Assembly: GCF_030272615.1 (NCBI RefSeq)
Contig: NC_081414.1
Location: 341,920,717 to 341,984,716, forward strand
Length of the DNA: 64,000 nt
From: Cryptomeria japonica
Taxonomy: Eukaryota; Streptophyta; Pinopsida; Cupressales; Cupressaceae
Direction: 5' to 3'
Below, one piece after another: positions 61,541 through 64,000 of this stretch (positions are counted from its first letter, which is position 1; each line of letters starts with the position of its first letter). A program made the translations under genes and the position numbers. The notes under the pieces are model-generated. The model saw only the letters and a program-made list of their open reading frames with translations. It was not told the origin of the DNA and searched no databases.

Positions 61541-61720
61541 ACCCCACTATGTGTACGCACAGTGTGGGCCGCGCGGCACCCACTGTGTGAACACACAGTG
61601 CGGGCCGCTCGGCTCCCACTGTGTGGACACACAGTGGTGTGAGCCACTAGCGGCGCCCACTGTGTGGACACACAGTGGTGCCGCGGCGCCCACTGTGCGT
61701 TCACATAGTGGCGCCCTCGG
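61541..61720. repeat. Array of five GC-rich palindromes in the 3' LTR
   Basis: This is the counterpart of 52595-52810. The unit next to GGCCGCGGGC in the 5' LTR is absent. The remaining units keep both arms, some with paired-looking changes. Confidence 0.85.
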
Positions 61721-61996
61721 CCCTTCCCCGTCGCCTTCTTCGAACCTGCAACAAAAAAATGGCCGCCGCCTTGGGGTTTTCGGCCCTGTAAAAAAATTAC
61801 TTAGTGATAATAAAAAAATGGATTAAACCCTAGCCCAGGTAGGGCTAGGGTAAATGAAATAAAATAACATGATAGTTTTCAGAGTATTAATATATGTATA
61901 AAAAAAATATATAAAACCCTAATTAGGGTTGGAAAGCAAAGTAACTATTATCTTGGGAAGATAATTTTAAATGGATTAAAATATAAGGTAAAAATG

Positions 61997-62053
<57 letters not shown>

Positions 62054-62715
62054 TGATTATAAATTGGAGTAAGTTTTTAATCAAGTTTTAAATATTTAGA
62101 TGTATTTAAAAGAGTTTTAAACATTTAAATAACTCCGTATGATTACTCATAGGAAGTAAAAAAAAGGAAAGTGAAATATATAAATCATAAGAAGTAAGCC
62201 TAGCCTTTATAATTTTAAATGTATTTAATGTAATAAATACTTAATTTTGTCCCGGTTAATTTAATTTGAGTATTAAAATTTTAAATTGGATGTTTAGACT
62301 ATATGTCTTATTGGAGATTGAATTAAATTTCCTCTCCTATTTTCTTTAACGTGATTGATTTAATAAACCTAATGACTAGGTATCTCGGGGAGATAAAATT
62401 AAACCATTTAGCTTTCCGCAAATAAAATTAAACAAATTATCGATGCTTGGTTCGTTTCAGAATTAGCTCGAATATAATTATGGAAATTTCAATAATGCTC
62501 GTCGTGTGAGTGAACTTGTTAATTAATTAGTATGTTTTTAAGTAAAAAAAATTGTTCCGTTTTTGCCCTAAATTTTGGGCATGACAAAAGACACTTCAAA
62601 TGTAATATAATAACAACATAATACATATTTCAGGAAACATGACATAATATCACATCATTCTTTTAAAAGTAGACAGGCTCTTAATTTAAAATATAAAAAA
62701 TTAACATGTTGTAGT

Positions 62716-64000
62716 AAATAAACTATTCAAAACTGATTTGAAAACTACAATTATAAAATTATCTTAAAATTTATTTGCTAAAATAGTCTTTTTCTTGATA
62801 TTTTTCATGTTAAGTTTGAATTAGGTGATTATTTTAACTTCGTATCAATGAATGTAATTGAATTGGCACCTTCTAATTGTTGGCAATATGTGCAACATGG
62901 TGTTGTCATTGATGTCAACTTAAGTTTAATGGTGAAGTTAAAGAGGTTGACAAATGGTGTGTAATGAGATATTTGAGAGAGATGGTTTTACGTTTGAAAG
63001 AGATGGTTTGATGTTTGAAAGAGATGGTTTGATATATAATTGGAATGATTGAGGACAATTCAAAAGACTGTCAATTAAATCCATGGCAAAATATCAGTCT
63101 AGATGTATGGTATGTCATTGTGAAATATTCTTTATTATTTTGTTATGGGATGTAGTGATATTAGTTGATAGATACATTCTCAAGGAGTTATTTGATTGAC
63201 ATTTAAGATTGGATTCATACCTATGTTGTTGAATAAATTTGTCTAAGTGTTAAATAGTACAATTTTCCTAAGTTGGTCATTTGGTATTTTGGTCTACATT
63301 CTACCACATTGCATGTTCTCATTGTGTGGCTCAAGATTTACTCTTAGTATTGTGTAAAGAGCCTACTTACCAAACTTCAAGTCATACATATTTGGGCAAC
63401 AAGAGTTATAAGTGTTTATTCTCCATATTATAGTTTAACAATGTAATGTCTCAATTGACTCACTAGAATGCTCTTCATTCTTCCATAGTGATTGGTATGC
63501 TTGTAAATTTAGGAACATATTAAATATGGTATAAGGGTTAAATAATGTGAGTTTTAGATTAATTGGTTCTCAAAAATTCTATATCTTTTGTACTAAAGTT
63601 TCACGATCTATTTAGTTTGTCCTATTTCTGTCAATTTAGTTGGATTTTTCACTTGCATGAGAATTTGATGATCAATTATTTTAGGAGATGATTCAAGAAA
63701 TGTGTTTTAATTATTCGCATTACTTTTATCTTGTTCTAAATGATGATTTCAGTTTCTCCCTAGTGGTGTAGAGGGAACTAGTTAACAATTTGACATAAGA
63801 AATTGATCTGTCATCACTCATTCTTTATTGATGAGCTATTATACATATATTCAAGAATGGCAAATTCATAGCTCTAAAGTGTAAGATACTACTCTAAATA
63901 CATAAGCAACAATATTAGGACCAAACATGTAAATTAGTGATCATTAAATTTCCATTGAGCATTGCCCATGATGACAACCTTCTATATAGACTTTGGAATA
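62716..64000. other. AT-rich region without a recognisable gene
   Basis: Past the end of copy B nothing is recognisable. TGTTGGCAATATG at 62878 resembles a copia LTR start, but no end, primer site or second copy is visible in the window. Confidence 0.5.

Larger units (their letters stand above)
49840..62586 (+). mobile_element. Ty3/gypsy element 2, Tekay-like chromovirus, complete, 12.7 kb
   Basis: LTRs of 3934 and 3880 bp start TGTGAGG and end GGGCATGACA. They flank a tRNA-Met primer site, one gag-pol frame and a PPT, with exact 5-bp TSDs. I count seven substitutions in the first ~340 aligned LTR bases, so it is the youngest element here for which I compared both LTRs. The LTRs make up more than 60 percent of the element. 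The chromovirus assignment follows from the domain order and the chromodomain-like C-terminus; Tekay is a best guess. Confidence 0.93.
58707..62586 (+). repeat. 3' LTR of gypsy element 2
   Basis: It is collinear with the 5' LTR and ends GGGCATGACA, then AAAGA. It differs by a long TA run at 61234-61307 (about 14 bases in the 5' LTR), one hairpin unit fewer, and no minisatellite. Confidence 0.93.
39379..62715. repeat. Segmental direct duplication, copy B, with four insertions
   Basis: The original copy B consists of 39379-40873, 46613-46713, 48146-48404, 49211-49839 and 62592-62715. These segments follow copy A (19480-21789) in order. Everything between them is a mobile element with its own TSD. 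A short repeat of AAATATTGGGACTGC at 39363-39377 sits at the LINE border just before copy B. Copy B ends where copy A runs into the LRR fragment at 21790. Confidence 0.8.

Noticed and set aside
62878-64000. A further copia LTR starting TGTTGGCAATATG
   Set aside because: Only the start resembles an LTR; no end, primer site, PPT or second copy lies in the window.

Overview
The window is repeat-dense nuclear DNA from a seed plant. Plant-type LTR retrotransposons (Ty3/gypsy and Ty1/copia with tRNA-Met or tRNA-Trp primer sites), plant L1-type LINEs and a HAESA-like leucine-rich-repeat (LRR) receptor kinase fragment show this. Very long LTRs (about 3.9 kb), old nested insertions and almost no host genes suggest a large, slowly purged genome such as a conifer. 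That last step is inference. I see no intact host gene, no RNA gene and no CRISPR array.

Layout. 1-8304: a non-autonomous Tat-like LTR element on the minus strand. It has PBS, PPT and a protease plus G-patch ORF but no reverse transcriptase; the window start cuts one LTR and the other has lost its outer end. 8305-12290: AT-rich, mostly unrecognised. 12304-17090: an L1 LINE in two head-to-head halves inside one 13-bp target-site duplication (TSD), the signature of twin priming. 17447-18991: an LRR receptor pseudogene (minus) with its promoter. 19313-22245: a duplicated promoter and first codons, then a 2.3-kb upstream region, then a second LRR fragment. 22827-39363: a second LINE (minus), split by a complete gypsy element (26808-38599), which is itself split by a 3.85-kb solo LTR (29557-33403). 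39379-62715: a second copy of the LRR upstream region, expanded from about 2.6 kb to 23 kb by four insertions: an RT-less copia (40874-46612), two solo LTRs (46714-48140 and 48405-49205) and a 12.7-kb gypsy element (49840-62586). 62716-64000: unrecognised AT-rich DNA.

The most useful internal control is the direct duplication 19480-21789 versus 39379-62715. Copy A keeps the empty site of each of the four insertions in copy B, so their ends and TSDs are fixed to the base. The copies appear to be upstream regions of neighbouring members of a decayed tandem LRR receptor array.

Decay has a common style. In the younger gypsy gag-pol, the LRR pseudogene and the forward LINE half, long reading frames carry many stops, almost all TAG or TGA, with few or no frameshifts. 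This is what C-to-T change at methylated CHG and CG sites would produce. Less explained items are: tandem GC-rich hairpin arrays in the LTRs of two unrelated elements, a third ORF downstream of the LINE RNase H domain, and a CCGG-core motif cluster in copia LTRs.
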